Assembly: GCA_017629415.1 (NCBI GenBank)
Contig: JAGBXG010000268.1
Location: 1-5,117 of the forward strand
Length of the DNA: 5,117 nucleotides
Origin: Pseudomonadota bacterium
GTDB taxonomy: Bacteria; Myxococcota; Bradymonadia; UBA4248
Reading direction: 5' to 3'
Below are positions 1 to 4,403 of this stretch, piece after piece. The notes beneath the pieces are model-generated. The model was not told where the DNA came from. It did no database searches and worked only from the letters and a program-made list of their open reading frames with translations. How positions within the stretch are numbered: the first letter of the stretch is position 1; every line of letters starts with the position of its first letter. Made by a program: the position numbers and the translations under genes.

Positions 1-355
1 AGGAGTGACGTTCCGCGTCATTAAGAATTCGCTTGCGAAGAAAGCCCTTGCTGGTCACGTTCTTGAGCCTATTTGTGACAAATTCCATGGCCCGGTGGCA
101 GTAGCCATTAAAGCTGACGATCCTATTTCGCCGGCTCGTATCGCCATTGATTTTGCCAAGACCAATCCTGCATTTAAAGTTACCGCTGGTTTTGCAGCTG
201 GTAGTGTTCTTGATGCAGCTGGTGTTGATAATCTTTCCAAGATGCGCACCTTCAATGAAGCACGTTCGGCTTTGTTGTCCGTGTTCAAGGCTTCTGCAAC
301 CAAATTTGCTGCAGTACTCAAAGCTCGCGCAGACAAGATGGAAGAAGAAGGCTAA
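1..355 (+). CDS. rplJ: 50S ribosomal protein L10, 3' part (5' end outside window)
   Basis: L10 anchors the L7/L12 stalk to the 50S subunit at the GTPase-associated centre. The reading frame is open from base 2, and the first visible residues, GVTFRVIKNSLAKKA, match the conserved L10 segment about 50 residues into the family (usual length about 165-175 aa). The start therefore lies upstream, and the GTG at base 5 is internal. About 117 residues are present. They include the FHGPVAVAI and DPISPARIAIDFAK stretches of the globular domain and the C-terminal helix (SATKFAAVLKARADK, then an acidic tail) that in this family binds L7/L12 dimers. That helix ends about as early as in E. coli L10, which would fit two rather than three L7/L12 dimers (inference). 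It lies 107 bp upstream of rplL on the same strand, the standard rplJ-rplL order. Any L10 autoregulatory leader would be outside the window. Confidence 0.96.
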   Translation, partial: GVTFRVIKNSLAKKALAGHVLEPICDKFHGPVAVAIKADDPISPARIAIDFAKTNPAFKVTAGFAAGSVLDAAGVDNLSKMRTFNEARSALLSVFKASATKFAAVLKARADKMEEEG

Positions 356-364
356 TATTGCTTT

Positions 365-394
365 TTCACGAAGATTTTTCTCGGTTTGTATAAA
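365..394 (+). promoter_or_regulatory. Candidate internal promoter for rplL
   Basis: TTCACG (365-370, 4 of 6 to the -35 consensus) lies 18 bp before TATAAA (389-394, 5 of 6 to the -10 consensus), in the 107-bp gap between rplJ and rplL. Transcription from here would start about 60 nt before the rplL ATG. An extra promoter would make sense because the ribosome carries several L7/L12 copies per L10. The call rests only on matches to consensus. Confidence 0.35.
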
Positions 395-397
395 CCG
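382..397 (+). repeat. Inverted repeat between rplJ and rplL
   Basis: CGGTTT (382-387) and AAACCG (392-397) form a perfect 6-bp stem around a 4-base GTAT loop, followed by TTTACTTTTT. In RNA it could be a weak attenuator or processing site. In DNA it overlaps the candidate -10 box at 389-394, so it could equally be a protein-binding palindrome. The stem is too short and AT-rich to call a terminator. Confidence 0.35.
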
Positions 398-462
398 TTT
401 ACTTTTTCAATTACGCGCAAACGCGCATCTCACTTTCGTCCTGATGGACAACGGAGTTTATA

Positions 463-831
463 ATGGTTACAGAAGAACAGGTTATTGAGTATCTTGAATC
501 CCTTACCCTCATTCAGCTGAATGATCTCGTTTCCAAGCTCGAAGAAAAATGGGACGTCAAAGCCGCTTGTGGTGGTGGTGTTGTCGTTGCTGCTGCAGCT
601 GCTGCTGTTGAAGAACCCACAGAATTCAAAGTTATCCTTGCTGATGTTGGCGCCAACAAGATCAACGTCATCAAAGAAATCCGCGGCATTACCGGTCTCG
701 GTCTTAAGGAAGCCAAAGAACTCGTCGATGGCGCTCCCAGCACCGTTAAAGAAGGCATTGAAAAAGCTGAAGCTGAAGACATCAAGAAGAAACTTGAAGC
801 CGCTGGTGCCAAGGTTGAAATCAAGGCCTAA
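463..831 (+). CDS. rplL: 50S ribosomal protein L7/L12
   Basis: Complete 122-aa L7/L12, the multicopy flexible stalk protein that recruits and activates translational GTPases (EF-Tu, EF-G, IF2). The ATG at 463 has GGAG at 453-456, six bases upstream. The order is an N-terminal dimerisation domain (about 1-33), a flexible hinge (about 35-52) and a C-terminal factor-binding domain (about 53-122). The last contains the diagnostic [20 protein letters not shown] and [15 protein letters not shown] stretches. Length is normal for the family. The hinge is slightly unusual, reading [17 protein letters not shown]: it has a cysteine and a Gly-Val run before the alanines. A strong intrinsic terminator follows 22 bp after the stop, so rplL ends its transcript here; rpoB, the common next gene, is not downstream. 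The last ~25 codons are duplicated in the downstream gap. Confidence 0.98.
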   Translation: MVTEEQVIEYLESLTLIQLNDLVSKLEEKWDVKAACGGGVVVAAAAAAVEEPTEFKVILADVGANKINVIKEIRGITGLGLKEAKELVDGAPSTVKEGIEKAEAEDIKKKLEAAGAKVEIKA

Positions 832-853
832 TCTTAGTGCTTGATTAAAGCTT

Positions 854-887
854 AAACCTCCCAGTTTGGGAGGTTTTTTTGTTTTTT
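854..887 (+). terminator. Intrinsic terminator of rplL
   Basis: AAACCTCCCA (854-863) pairs perfectly with TGGGAGGTTT (867-876) around a 3-base loop. T874-880 is followed, after one G, by T882-887. The outer AGCTTAA (849-855) and TTAAGCT (886-892) are also complementary. This is a strong rho-independent terminator 22 bp after the rplL stop. Confidence 0.92.
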
Positions 888-889
888 AA

Positions 890-943
890 GCTGATGACAT
901 TTAGAAGAAACTTGAAGCCGCTGGTGCAATGGTGGAGCTAAGG
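890..943 (+). pseudogene. Decayed copy of the rplL 3' end (first)
   Basis: This follows the rplL terminator immediately. Read from 890 it gives [21 protein letters not shown], which aligns without gaps to rpl[22 protein letters not shown] residues (the true tail reads [19 protein letters not shown]). The AAG at 784-786 of rplL corresponds to TAG at 902-904. It has no start codon or ribosome binding site and is surely not translated. It represents a duplication older than the 188-bp one, since it sits inside both 188-bp units. Confidence 0.8.
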
Positions 944-1019
944 CATTGAAAAAGCTGAAGCTGAAGACATCAAGAAGAAACTTGAAGCCGCTGGTGCCAA
1001 GGTTGAAATCAAGGCCTAA
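940..1019 (+). pseudogene. Near-perfect copy of the last rplL codons and stop
   Basis: From GGC at 942 this repeats rplL codons 98-122 and the stop (1017-1019) with no base change. It has no initiation signals, and the codons just upstream belong to the decayed copy in another frame (CTA AGG CAT TGA), so it is a gene fragment. Its sequence identity to functional rplL means the duplication is recent or is kept alike by gene conversion. Confidence 0.85.
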
Positions 1020-1040
1020 TCTTGTGCTTGATTAAAGCTT

Positions 1041-1074
1041 AAACCTCCCAATTTGGGAGTTTTTTTTGTTTTTT
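1041..1074 (+). terminator. Second, weakened copy of the rplL terminator
   Basis: AAACCTCCCA (1041-1050) faces TGGGAGTTT (from 1054), followed by an uninterrupted T run (1060-1067), one G and six more Ts. Relative to the first copy, a G-to-T change (1060) leaves C1044 unpaired, so the central GC stem is shorter by one pair. It may still act as a back-up terminator for read-through from rplL. Confidence 0.7.
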
Positions 1075-1076
1075 AA

Positions 1077-1131
1077 GCTGATGACATTTAGAAGAAACTT
1101 GAGGCATCCGGTGCAATGGTTGGAGCTAAGG
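1077..1131 (+). pseudogene. Decayed copy of the rplL 3' end (second)
   Basis: Duplicate of the segment at 890-943. It reads A-D-D-I-stop-KKLEASGAMVGAK from 1077, with the same TAG (1089-1091) at the same codon. It has diverged further (GAGGCATCC in place of GAAGCCGCT, plus one inserted T that shifts the final codons). Similarity to rplL ends near 1131, where the sequence turns AT-rich. Confidence 0.72.
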
Positions 1132-1377
1132 AACTCATTTGTATTTTTTTAATCTTGTTATCATTTTTCTTAATGCTTTATGATTGATTTGTTCTCTGTG
1201 TTTTGACATCAGATAACGATTTCTTTTGTTGATATTGTATTGATATGTGCCTTTAATTGCGTATTTTTTAGAATGTGATAGATACTTATTATTTGCATGT
1301 GTGCCCTTTTCAAGTGGTTGATGAAGGGAGTATTCAGACATGGATGTGTTTAAATTTATGTCATTTTAGGCGGTTTT
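1132..1377. other. AT-rich intergenic stretch upstream of the LRR gene
   Basis: About 245 bp of AT-rich sequence with several T runs on the plus strand. Apart from the promoter candidate at 1229-1257, I see no gene, tRNA or strong hairpin. The minus-strand open frame here (1135-1341) encodes a low-complexity Lys/Asn/Tyr-rich peptide with no ribosome binding site and is not called. Confidence 0.6.
1229..1257 (+). promoter_or_regulatory. Candidate sigma70-type promoter of the LRR gene
   Basis: TTGATA (1229-1234, 5 of 6) and TTTAAT (1252-1257, 5 of 6) are separated by exactly 17 bp in an AT-rich region. Transcription would begin near 1264, leaving a leader of about 114 nt before the ATG at 1378. 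A perfect TTGACA also occurs at 1203-1208, but it has no good -10 box at normal spacing. Confidence 0.5.
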
Positions 1378-2367
1378 ATGCGCAGTTTGGAAGAGTTAAG
1401 AGCAGTCATTGAGTCTCGTCCTGATGATTTTAATGCATTGTATGAAATGACTATGGCATATCGTCAGGAGCATAATTATGCTGCGTGTTTTGCTATGTCT
1501 GAACGTCTTATAGCAAGTTATGATAAGCGTCCTATTGCAAATGAGCAGAATCGTTATTTTGAGATTAAGCGTTTGCATAGCCAGATGATGCGTGAGCATT
1601 TGGCTGATATTCTTGGACCTTCGAGTCGGTTATTGGATACGCGTTGGATGCCAGTTTTTCGTCTTGGACGTCCCCGTGAGATGGCTTGGAAAATTACGCC
1701 TTCGAATGCTCGCCATATGCGTGCAGCATTTGAAGCGCCTCAGCTTAAGAAACTTCGTTTTTTAAGTATTACGTTTGAGGATTCTCCTAATGAGGCGTTG
1801 AAAGTCTTACGGGAGGTTTATCTTGGCGGTTTAAAAGTTCTGAATTTGATATTTATGAATTCGCCTGATGAGTCGATTTTCCAAAGCCTGTGGTCGAATG
1901 CAGGGGATCAGTTTAAAAATATTTGCAGTCTTAGTCTTCGTATGCCTTTTATAAATACTCCGATGGCGGTAGCTGTTCGCAATGCATTTGGTTCTTTAGA
2001 GTCATTGAGCATGACATCTTTAGACAGGCGTGGCATCGATCAGGAGTTTGCGGAGTATCTTGCAGATGATCTTCAGTCTCAGGCTTTGACGCGTTTGGCT
2101 TTAGTTGGCACCAGCATTGGTGATGAAGGTTTGTTTGCATTATTTTCAAGCGAGAATTTTAATAATTTGCAAGCGCTTGATTTGCATGATGGTATTTTGA
2201 CTAATAATGCAGGCCGTGTATTTCAGGCTGCACATAATTTGCCGAAACTTCGTCATGTAGATGTTCGCTACAATAATATTGATCCTGCTGGAATTAATAT
2301 GATCCAGCATGCTTGCATCAATTGTGTTGTGGATGGGCAGCATACGCGTCCTGTTGGACGTATTTAA
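1378..2367 (+). CDS. Leucine-rich-repeat protein with TIGR02996-like N-terminus, function unknown
   Basis: A 329-aa protein with no signal peptide or membrane segment, so probably cytoplasmic. The ATG at 1378 is preceded by AGGCGG (1368-1373), a modest ribosome binding site; I see no better upstream start. Residues 1-80 are helical, with PDDFNALYEMTMAYRQ near 15-30 and HLADILGP at 74-81. This layout recalls the repeat-companion domain (TIGR02996) that precedes LRRs in myxococcal and planctomycete proteins, or a degenerate TPR. From about 126 there are seven LRR strands: LRFLSI 126, LKVLNL 152, ICSLSL 182, LESLSM 207, LTRLAL 237, LQALDL 264 and LRHVDV 291. The spacing of 25-30 residues, and segments such as GDEGLFALF after the strand, resemble ribonuclease-inhibitor-type LRRs, which usually bind proteins. 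The partner is unknown. It is a monocistronic unit between its own promoter candidate and a strong terminator. Codons are strongly T-ended (CGT, CTT, GGT), unlike rplL. Confidence 0.88.
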   Translation: MRSLEELRAVIESRPDDFNALYEMTMAYRQEHNYAACFAMSERLIASYDKRPIANEQNRYFEIKRLHSQMMREHLADILGPSSRLLDTRWMPVFRLGRPREMAWKITPSNARHMRAAFEAPQLKKLRFLSITFEDSPNEALKVLREVYLGGLKVLNLIFMNSPDESIFQSLWSNAGDQFKNICSLSLRMPFINTPMAVAVRNAFGSLESLSMTSLDRRGIDQEFAEYLADDLQSQALTRLALVGTSIGDEGLFALFSSENFNNLQALDLHDGILTNNAGRVFQAAHNLPKLRHVDVRYNNIDPAGINMIQHACINCVVDGQHTRPVGRI

Positions 2368-2398
2368 TGATTTAAAATTGATTTTTGTACATCTTATC

Positions 2399-2439
2399 AA
2401 AAAGGCGAGCCATGATATGAGATGGCTCGCCTTTTTTTT
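2399..2439. terminator. Bidirectional intrinsic terminator between converging genes
   Basis: AAAGGCGAGCCAT (2401-2413) and ATGGCTCGCCTTT (2422-2434) form a perfect 13-bp stem with an 8-base loop. On the plus strand it runs into T2432-2439, ending the LRR gene 34 bp after its stop. On the minus strand A2399-2403 gives five Us, so it can also stop transcription coming from the yihY-like gene, whose stop codon is about 60 bp away. Confidence 0.93.
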
Positions 2440-2499
2440 GAGTATATGAATGATGTTTTGGTGATGATTCAGATTTTATTTGAGATTTGATGTTTTGTT

Positions 2500-3861
2500 T
2501 TATTCTTCAGACAGGTTTAGGTTCATTTCTGTCATATCTGTTGAGACATCTTTTAAGACAACGCCGTCTTCTCTTAAGATGTTGACATTGTTGTTTGTCC
2601 AAATATTTTCTTGAGCGGCAATGAGCTGTGTGATGAGTGCTTCAAGCTTGGTATGTTCTTGAATTCTTTGTGAAGATTCATCGAAGGTTTTCATGATATC
2701 TTTGATGAGAATGGTATCGAGTGGTTTGGCGATGAAATAAGCTGCAGCTTGTTCGCCTTCTACTTTTTTGACGACATCGATTTTTTGCAATCTTGCGAGA
2801 ATGGCTTCTATGGCTTGTACGGGATAGATGCATTCGACGGCCAGAGTTTCAGCGGTGAGTGGAGCTTTACCTTTACAGCTGTTTCTGATGATTGCGGCTA
2901 AGATTTCGAGTGGGGCGTAGGCACCGATGAAAACCCATGCGGCTTTATCGCCGGATCTGGCATCGTAAAATTTTCTCAGCAGGAGTGCATTTTTATTTTG
3001 TATGCAATAGCTGGCGCAAACAGCTCCCAGCATCATGATCCATGAAATATAGAGCCAGAGCAGGACAACGGGGATGATACCGAGTGCGCCATAGAGGATG
3101 CTGTATGTCGAACCAAAAGCAAATGACATATATAAACTGAAGGCAAATCTTGCGCCCTCGAGCATGATGGCGGCGATGACTGCTGAAAGTAATGCCGGTT
3201 TAATTTGAACGTGTGTATTAGGTAAGAATTTGAAGACGATGAAGCAAACGGCAGTGAGGACACTGATTTCGATCATAAGATTCCATAGGAATCCGGTCAT
3301 GAGTGCATTTGAGAACAATTGTGCTGCTTGAAATATCGAGAATGAGAAGAGGACTGGGCCAAGGGTAACGACAGCGTAAAATAATAAGATTCTGAGGTAG
3401 AATGCTCTAGGTTTTGCGACGTGCCAGATATCATTGAAAGCGTCTTCGATGTGTACGAAGAGCATGACGCTTGTGACCATGAGTGAAATGACGCCGACGG
3501 GGCCCAGACCGAGTTCGAGTGTGCGTGTTAAGCTTTCGGAGAGAAATTGTGCGATGGTTTCGCCGGCCATGGGAATGACAAATTCATGGATTTTGGCGAC
3601 GAGTGAAGCGGTTGTGACTTCATTATTGAATGTGATGATGAGGCTGCCACCGACAACCATGAATGGGATGAGCGCGAGCATGGTTGTGTATGTTCCAGAT
3701 GCAGCACGCGTAAATAATCTGAGGCTGTTAAATTCTGTAATAAAAATGGAAGCGAAGCAAATGATTGCATAGAACCATCGTTTGTGCCATGGTTCTTCTT
3801 TCATTTTTGTTAAGTAATAGCGTCGTTGTTCGTTTGTAATATGATCGAGAAATTTTGACAT
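2500..3861 (-). CDS. YihY/UPF0761 family inner-membrane protein with C-terminal extension
   Basis: A 453-aa polytopic membrane protein. Hydrophobic segments lie near residues 29-45, 58-78, 119-137, 155-180, 190-212, 222-246 and 252-285. Family marks include AASGTYTTMLALIPFMVVGG (54-73), AFNDIW (141-146) and the last membrane hairpin, GALGIIPVVLLWLYISWIMM (258-277). Members were once annotated as RNase BN, but that activity belongs to a different protein (ElaC/RNase Z type), so no enzymatic role should be assumed; the molecular function is not established. Residues about 300-453 form a soluble tail longer than in the short YihY proteins. PLTAETLAVECIYPVQAIEAILARLQKIDVV resembles, in outline, a winged-helix fold (split here as PLTAETLAVE at 335 and AILARLQKIDVV at 353). 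The ATG at 3861 has no clear Shine-Dalgarno; Met20 is a possible alternative start. The gene is divergent from the small membrane protein gene and convergent with the LRR gene. Confidence 0.9.
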   Translation of the reverse strand: MSKFLDHITNEQRRYYLTKMKEEPWHKRWFYAIICFASIFITEFNSLRLFTRAASGTYTTMLALIPFMVVGGSLIITFNNEVTTASLVAKIHEFVIPMAGETIAQFLSESLTRTLELGLGPVGVISLMVTSVMLFVHIEDAFNDIWHVAKPRAFYLRILLFYAVVTLGPVLFSFSIFQAAQLFSNALMTGFLWNLMIEISVLTAVCFIVFKFLPNTHVQIKPALLSAVIAAIMLEGARFAFSLYMSFAFGSTYSILYGALGIIPVVLLWLYISWIMMLGAVCASYCIQNKNALLLRKFYDARSGDKAAWVFIGAYAPLEILAAIIRNSCKGKAPLTAETLAVECIYPVQAIEAILARLQKIDVVKKVEGEQAAAYFIAKPLDTILIKDIMKTFDESSQRIQEHTKLEALITQLIAAQENIWTNNNVNILREDGVVLKDVSTDMTEMNLNLSEE

Positions 3862-3960
3862 TCTATGTGGTAAAGATTAGAGGGCATTGGACGGCTTTGC
3901 GTCGGACAGATTGAAGTGATTGAATGCTTGAGGCATTCAGACAGCATAATGGATAGAATT
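3862..3960. other. Divergent intergenic region
   Basis: These 99 bp separate the divergent starts of the YihY-family gene (-) and the small membrane protein gene (+), so they should hold both promoters. I could not find a convincing -35/-10 pair for either. The best plus-strand option is TTGAAT (3920-3925) with CATAAT (3945-3950) at a long 19-bp spacing. The region contains the palindrome annotated at 3921-3939. Confidence 0.5.
3921..3939. repeat. Palindrome in the divergent promoter region, possible operator
   Basis: TGAATGC (3921-3927) and GCATTCA (3933-3939) are perfect inverted arms of 7 bp around TTGAG. The 19-bp size and the position between two divergent genes suit a dimeric regulator's operator. 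It has no T run in either direction and so is not a terminator. No regulator gene is adjacent. Confidence 0.4.
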
Positions 3961-4203
3961 ATGACAGATAAGGTTGAAGAAAAGACAGAAAATAAAGTTT
4001 CTGATTCAGATTTAAAAAAACAGGCTTCGGAAGACGAGGCGCGATTAAACGCTCGCGCGAGAAAATTTCGTCATATTGGATTTGGGATTTTTGGTGGTTT
4101 AGCGGCTTTATTGGTGGGTTTGTTATTGTATTCGGCGTTGACGGGTTATGCTGCAGGTGAAGTATATGATCCGTTTACGGGTGAGCGTGTTGAAGCGAAG
4201 TAA
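3961..4203 (+). CDS. Small single-pass membrane protein, unknown function
   Basis: An 80-aa protein from ATG 3961 (MTDKVEEK), chosen because GGATAG at 3951-3956 is the only ribosome-binding-like stretch at suitable distance. In-frame starts also exist at ATG 3949 and GTG 3916, but the GTG would place the palindrome 3921-3939 inside the gene. Residues 1-38 are highly charged, rich in Lys, Glu and Asp, with a basic RARKFRH just before the membrane. One transmembrane segment follows at about 39-63 (IGFGIFGGLAALLVGLLLYS), and a 15-residue tail contains DPFTGERVEAK. The positive-inside rule puts the N-terminus in the cytoplasm. I do not recognise the family. It stands alone between a divergent neighbour and converging glmS. 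The charged-N-terminus plus single-helix layout is compatible with an accessory subunit or a lipid-sensing peptide, but this is guesswork. Confidence 0.68.
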   Translation: MTDKVEEKTENKVSDSDLKKQASEDEARLNARARKFRHIGFGIFGGLAALLVGLLLYSALTGYAAGEVYDPFTGERVEAK

Positions 4204-4246
4204 ACTGTATTTTAGTTTTTTGCGGCTTGCTTTGGTTTGAAGCTAT

Positions 4247-4308
4247 GCGTGCGTATGCGTAGCATAGCACGCAGCGCGTGCCGTAACGGTCTTGACCGTT
4301 AGGCCGCG
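4247..4308. repeat. Two-hairpin repeat element, copy A
   Basis: Hairpin A1: GCGTGC (4247-4252), unpaired G4253, TATGC, loop GTA, GCATA, GCACGC (4267-4272), giving 11 pairs with a one-base bulge. Hairpin A2: CGCG and GCC (4275-4282) pair with GGC and CGCG (4302-4308), enclosing the perfect AACGGTC-TT-GACCGTT (4285-4300). An alternative pairing GCTATGC (4242-4248) with GCATAGC (4262-4268) also exists. The element lies in the gap between two converging genes and is repeated 78 bp on. Confidence 0.85.
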
Positions 4309-4313
4309 TTTTT
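4275..4313 (+). terminator. Plus-strand terminator of the small membrane protein gene (hairpin A2)
   Basis: The long GC-rich hairpin at 4275-4308 is followed directly by TTTTT (4309-4313). It lies about 70 bp after the stop at 4203 and is the only plausible plus-strand stop signal before glmS. Confidence 0.6.
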
Positions 4314-4318
4314 AAAAT

Positions 4319-4350
4319 AAAAAAGCGCGTGTATGCGAAGCATAACGCGC
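4319..4350 (-). terminator. Minus-strand terminator of glmS (hairpin B1)
   Basis: Read on the minus strand, GCGCGT-TATGC, loop TTC, GCATA, bulged C and ACGCGC form a strong hairpin (4350 to 4325). It is followed by six Ts (complement of A4319-4324) and then ATTTT. It lies about 54 bp after the glmS stop, the normal place for an intrinsic terminator. Confidence 0.75.
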
Positions 4351-4388
4351 AGTGTGGGGCGTAACGGTTTTGGGGACCGTGAGGCGCA
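4325..4388. repeat. Two-hairpin repeat element, copy B
   Basis: Aligns with copy A at an offset of 78 bases. Hairpin B1: GCGCGT (4325-4330), bulged G4331, TATGC, loop GAA, GCATA, ACGCGC (4345-4350). Two base pairs of the outer stem differ from A1, and both partners have changed each time (T-A to C-G and C-G to T-A). Hairpin B2 keeps ACGGT (4364-4368) and ACCGT (4376-4380), but with a larger loop (TTTGGGG) and a weaker outer stem. Confidence 0.85.
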
Positions 4389-4403
4389 TCATAAAGAAAT
4401 AGT

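Larger units (their letters stand above)
752..1131 (+). repeat. 188-bp tandem duplication of the rplL 3' end and terminator
   Basis: Copy 1 is 752-939 and copy 2 is 940-1127. Bases 752-835 and 940-1023 are identical (84 nt), covering the last rplL codons and stop. After that the copies differ by a 1-base deletion, single substitutions in the terminator, a short cluster of changes (AAGCCGCT versus GGCATCCG) and a 1-base insertion. The left edge is sharp: bases before 752 and before 940 do not match. The 4-mer AAGG occurs at 752-755, at the junction (940-943) and at the right end (1128-1131), so the unit looks like a tandem duplication formed between AAGG microhomologies. The right-hand part of each unit is itself a decayed rplL tail. 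Confidence 0.92.

Noticed and set aside
5..355. GTG at 5 as the start of L10
   Set aside because: The frame is open upstream and the conserved L10 N-terminal region of about 50 residues is missing, so the gene begins outside the window.
890..1131. Possible small regulatory RNA or toxin-antitoxin pair in the repeated region
   Set aside because: The repeats are fully explained as rplL tail and terminator copies, with no promoter or start site inside them.
752..1131. Assembly artefact as the cause of the tandem repeat
   Set aside because: The two units differ by several substitutions and two indels, which an assembly error would not create, although read-level checking would settle it.
1135..1341. 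68-aa basic open frame on the minus strand
   Set aside because: It has no ribosome binding site and a Lys/Asn/Tyr-rich composition as expected from AT-rich non-coding DNA. It runs opposite to, and across, the candidate promoter of the LRR gene.
2500..3861. Annotation as ribonuclease BN
   Set aside because: YihY-family proteins inherited this name by mistake; a multi-pass membrane protein with no nuclease motif is what the sequence shows.
4247..4388. CRISPR array
   Set aside because: There are only two imperfect units, each made of hairpins with diverged stems, and no cas genes or unique spacers.
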